Of a stretch of 7,389 nucleotides of DNA, positions 6,016 through 7,389 are shown piece by piece. The notes below the pieces were generated by a model, which ran no database searches, had not been told where the DNA came from, and worked only from the letters and a program-made list of their open reading frames with translations. How positions within the stretch are numbered: the first letter of the stretch is position 1; every line of letters begins with the position of its first letter. Origin of the DNA: JANSWO01 sp964351875 (lineage in GTDB: Bacteria; Pseudomonadota; Gammaproteobacteria; Pseudomonadales; Azotimanducaceae). The stretch lies in the NCBI GenBank assembly GCA_964351875.1, contig CAYGQC010000183.1, forward strand, positions 1 through 7,389. Direction: 5' to 3'. Made by a program: the position numbers and the translations under genes.

Positions 6016-6612
6016 TCAGCTGGCGAGAGCCTGGCTGTCGCCTCGAGCGAGGTCGACGAAGAGAGATTCAAGCTTCTCATGCACGACCGTAGTGATGCTG
6101 TTTCGATCCAGCTCGGACAGGTTGCCGAGTTTGGGTAGGCGCAGGCGGTGCAGGTGAAGCACCGGCCAGGACTGCTCCAGCTCGCGCAGGTCGCCCTTGA
6201 TCAGCACGGGAAGGAAAGGATCATCGCTAGAGCGTTTGCGCATGATGACCCGCATGCCCGCCTCGAACGGAACGACCTTCGAGTTGAGGCTGCGATCTGC
6301 GCCGCCGTTCGTGAGATACAGGCCGGGCTTGCCAATCAGCCCGCCGGGGATCACCAATAGTCCCGTTCGAGCGACGGCGGATGTATCCACGTTGTTGTAG
6401 GTATCGTGGAAGGCGCCGGGGTCCGGCAGGATCACCAGCTTGCGCTGCCATTCCTGGGGGAAATACATGTTGTACGTCGTGTAGAGCTGGCCGACAGAAG
6501 GCGAGTAAACGCAGAGCGTCGTTTCGAACTGAAGCACGAAATCGGTGGCTCGATCACGCTGGGAGAAGTCATCCAGGTCCCAGGCCAGGTCGGGATTGTG
6601 TGGTAAGTCCAT
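6016..6612 (-). CDS. Hypothetical soluble protein, 198 residues
   Basis: I do not recognise this protein. It has no signal peptide and no membrane segment, and an acidic N-terminus (PDLAWDLDDFSQRD). The middle part is rich in aromatic residues and Gly/Pro turns (CVYSPSVGQLYTTYNMYFP, 34-52; VIPGGLIGKPGLYLTNGG, 87-104), suggesting a beta-rich fold, followed by a basic stretch VIMRKR (122-127) and a Leu-rich, probably helical C-terminal third. Its coding status is supported by a long uninterrupted frame, GGAG five bases before the ATG (6618-6621 on the minus strand), and placement between two same-strand genes without overlap. The 112 bp after it (5904-6015) contain only short imperfect inverted repeats and no convincing terminator. 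No link to its neighbours can be inferred. Confidence 0.7.
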   Translation of the reverse strand: MDLPHNPDLAWDLDDFSQRDRATDFVLQFETTLCVYSPSVGQLYTTYNMYFPQEWQRKLVILPDPGAFHDTYNNVDTSAVARTGLLVIPGGLIGKPGLYLTNGGADRSLNSKVVPFEAGMRVIMRKRSSDDPFLPVLIKGDLRELEQSWPVLHLHRLRLPKLGNLSELDRNSITTVVHEKLESLFVDLARGDSQALAS

Positions 6613-6740
6613 GTTCGCTCCGAATCAATCACCCTCGTGCGCGTCGATCTGTGCCCTGTATCGATTGCACGAAACCAGGCGGGCTCGTTGTAGCCCATCC
6701 TCTGTGGGGAACACGGTAGCGGCTCCGCACGGGACTGAGC

Positions 6741-6754
6741 GTGATTTGAGTCAC
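6741..6754. promoter_or_regulatory. CRP/FNR-type operator-like palindrome GTGA-N6-TCAC
   Basis: The core GTGATTTGAGTCAC matches the two-fold symmetric core of CRP-family sites (TGTGA-N6-TCACA). The right half is complete (TCACA, to 6755) and the left half reads CGTGA, one base off. It lies in the 219-bp gap between the esterase and the 198-residue protein, about 130 bp upstream of the latter's ATG, a plausible distance for an upstream activator site. The match is by eye and one such site could occur by chance. Confidence 0.4.
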
Positions 6755-6772
6755 ACGCGCGAGAATGTGACT
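6749..6772. repeat. 7-bp inverted repeat AGTCACA / TGTGACT
   Basis: AGTCACA (6749-6755) and TGTGACT (6766-6772) are perfect inverted repeats with a 10-base spacer. The left arm is shared with the CRP-like palindrome, so three GTGA/TCAC half-sites stand close together. As RNA it could form a hairpin after the esterase gene, but no T-run follows on the minus strand, so a regulatory protein site is at least as likely as a terminator. Confidence 0.4.
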
Positions 6773-6831
6773 GAACAGTAGTCGAGCCAGACCGGATACG
6801 ACCATCCCAGTTGGCTCGAACGCTTGCGAAC

Positions 6832-7389
6832 CTAGGCGCCGAGTCCGTTGAACCAGGCGGAGATATCGGCGATCTCGGCTCCGTTCACCTCGTGCCCCAT
6901 CGCGTATTCGTGCCACTCCACCTTGTAACCCAGTTCCAGGAGCGCCTCTCGAGCGCCTACCGCGCGAGCGATCGGTAGCACCGGGTCTTGGAGCCCGTGA
7001 GCCATGAAGATCGGCACATCGATCGAGGCGAAGCTGATCTCGCTGGTGAGGTTTTCCACGTCGTGCACGTAGGTGGATAACGCCAGAATGCCAGCCAGTG
7101 CGTCGACGTGGCGCAGGCCCATGTGGCTTGCGATGACGCCGCCCTGGGAAAAACCAGCCACCACGATCTGGCTGGGTTTCATGCCTCGGCTCTGTTCCCG
7201 TTCAACCAGGCTTGCCAATGACCGGGATGACTCCCGAATATCGTCGGTGCCAACGAGTGGGTTGGACAGATCTATGTCGTACCACGCGCGCATTTCCATA
7301 CCCCCGTTTATCGTCACGGGGCGCTTGGGTGCGTTAGGGAAAACGAAGCGGGTAGCTCGATCCAGCATCAGCATCGGCACGATAGGAGC
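6832..7389 (-). CDS. Carboxylesterase/phospholipase, alpha/beta hydrolase (partial, N-terminus missing)
   Basis: The frame runs to the right edge without a start, and the visible 185 residues begin APIVPMLMLD, which already aligns with the interior of the family; a GTG or ATG start near 7380 is therefore not believed. Family members of the phospholipase/carboxylesterase type (PF02230, Abhydrolase_2) are usually about 220 residues, so roughly 35 are missing. Features are FVFPNAP (15-21), PVTINGG (24-30) and MRAWYDI (33-39), then the nucleophile elbow GFSQGG with Ser81, the acid Asp135 in HGLQDPVLP, and the base His166 in GHEV. These three form the catalytic triad as counted within the partial protein. 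It is a cytoplasmic serine esterase acting on short-chain carboxylic or thioester substrates; the natural substrate is unknown. It is followed after 219 bp by the 198-residue gene in the same direction. Confidence 0.92.
   Translation of the reverse strand, partial: APIVPMLMLDRATRFVFPNAPKRPVTINGGMEMRAWYDIDLSNPLVGTDDIRESSRSLASLVEREQSRGMKPSQIVVAGFSQGGVIASHMGLRHVDALAGILALSTYVHDVENLTSEISFASIDVPIFMAHGLQDPVLPIARAVGAREALLELGYKVEWHEYAMGHEVNGAEIADISAWFNGLGA

Noticed and set aside
6009..6024. Hairpin GCCAG/CTGGC over the stop of the 198-residue gene as a terminator
   Set aside because: Only five base pairs, overlaps the stop codon, and is not followed by a T-run on the minus strand.

Overview
The window is GC-rich, densely coded DNA from a bacterium. 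Codon usage and protein families (type 2 ArgC, YfcG-type glutathione transferase, PF02230-type esterase) suggest a proteobacterium, plausibly an environmental gammaproteobacterium; this is inference, and no taxonomic marker is present. I see no rRNA, tRNA, CRISPR array or mobile element.

Layout. Positions 1-1510 (minus strand) hold the 5' part of a type Ic aspartate-aminotransferase-like gene, preceded in the direction of transcription by argC (N-acetyl-gamma-glutamyl-phosphate reductase, type 2). A 189-bp divergent intergenic region (1511-1699) separates these from a plus-strand cluster at 1700-5069. That cluster holds a YfcG/nu-class glutathione transferase, a 510-residue protein with an N-terminal thioredoxin-like CPTC domain and a large uncharacterised C-terminal domain, a UGSC-family selenoprotein, and a four-helix DUF4345-like membrane protein. 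Minus-strand genes follow: a five-helix membrane protein (5085-5903), an unrecognised soluble protein (6016-6612), and a carboxylesterase/phospholipase of the alpha/beta-hydrolase fold (6832 to the right edge, N-terminus cut off).

The main discovery is at 4083-4622. Conventional ORF calling gives two separate pieces, ending and restarting around an in-frame TGA at 4359-4361. Read through as selenocysteine, they form one 179-residue protein with the redox motif Sec93-Gly-Ser-Cys96. A hairpin just downstream (4366-4400) has a five-nucleotide apical loop with a G in its second position, 18 nt after the TGA, which fits a bacterial SECIS element. The organism must therefore encode selA, selB, selC and selD elsewhere, if the reading is right.

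How the genes may work together: the GST, thioredoxin-like protein and selenoprotein are all thiol or selenol redox proteins, and the first two are only 5 bp apart. I infer a selenium-dependent thiol-redox module, perhaps for reducing or detoxifying a small substrate. The substrate is unknown, and the sequence does not reveal it.
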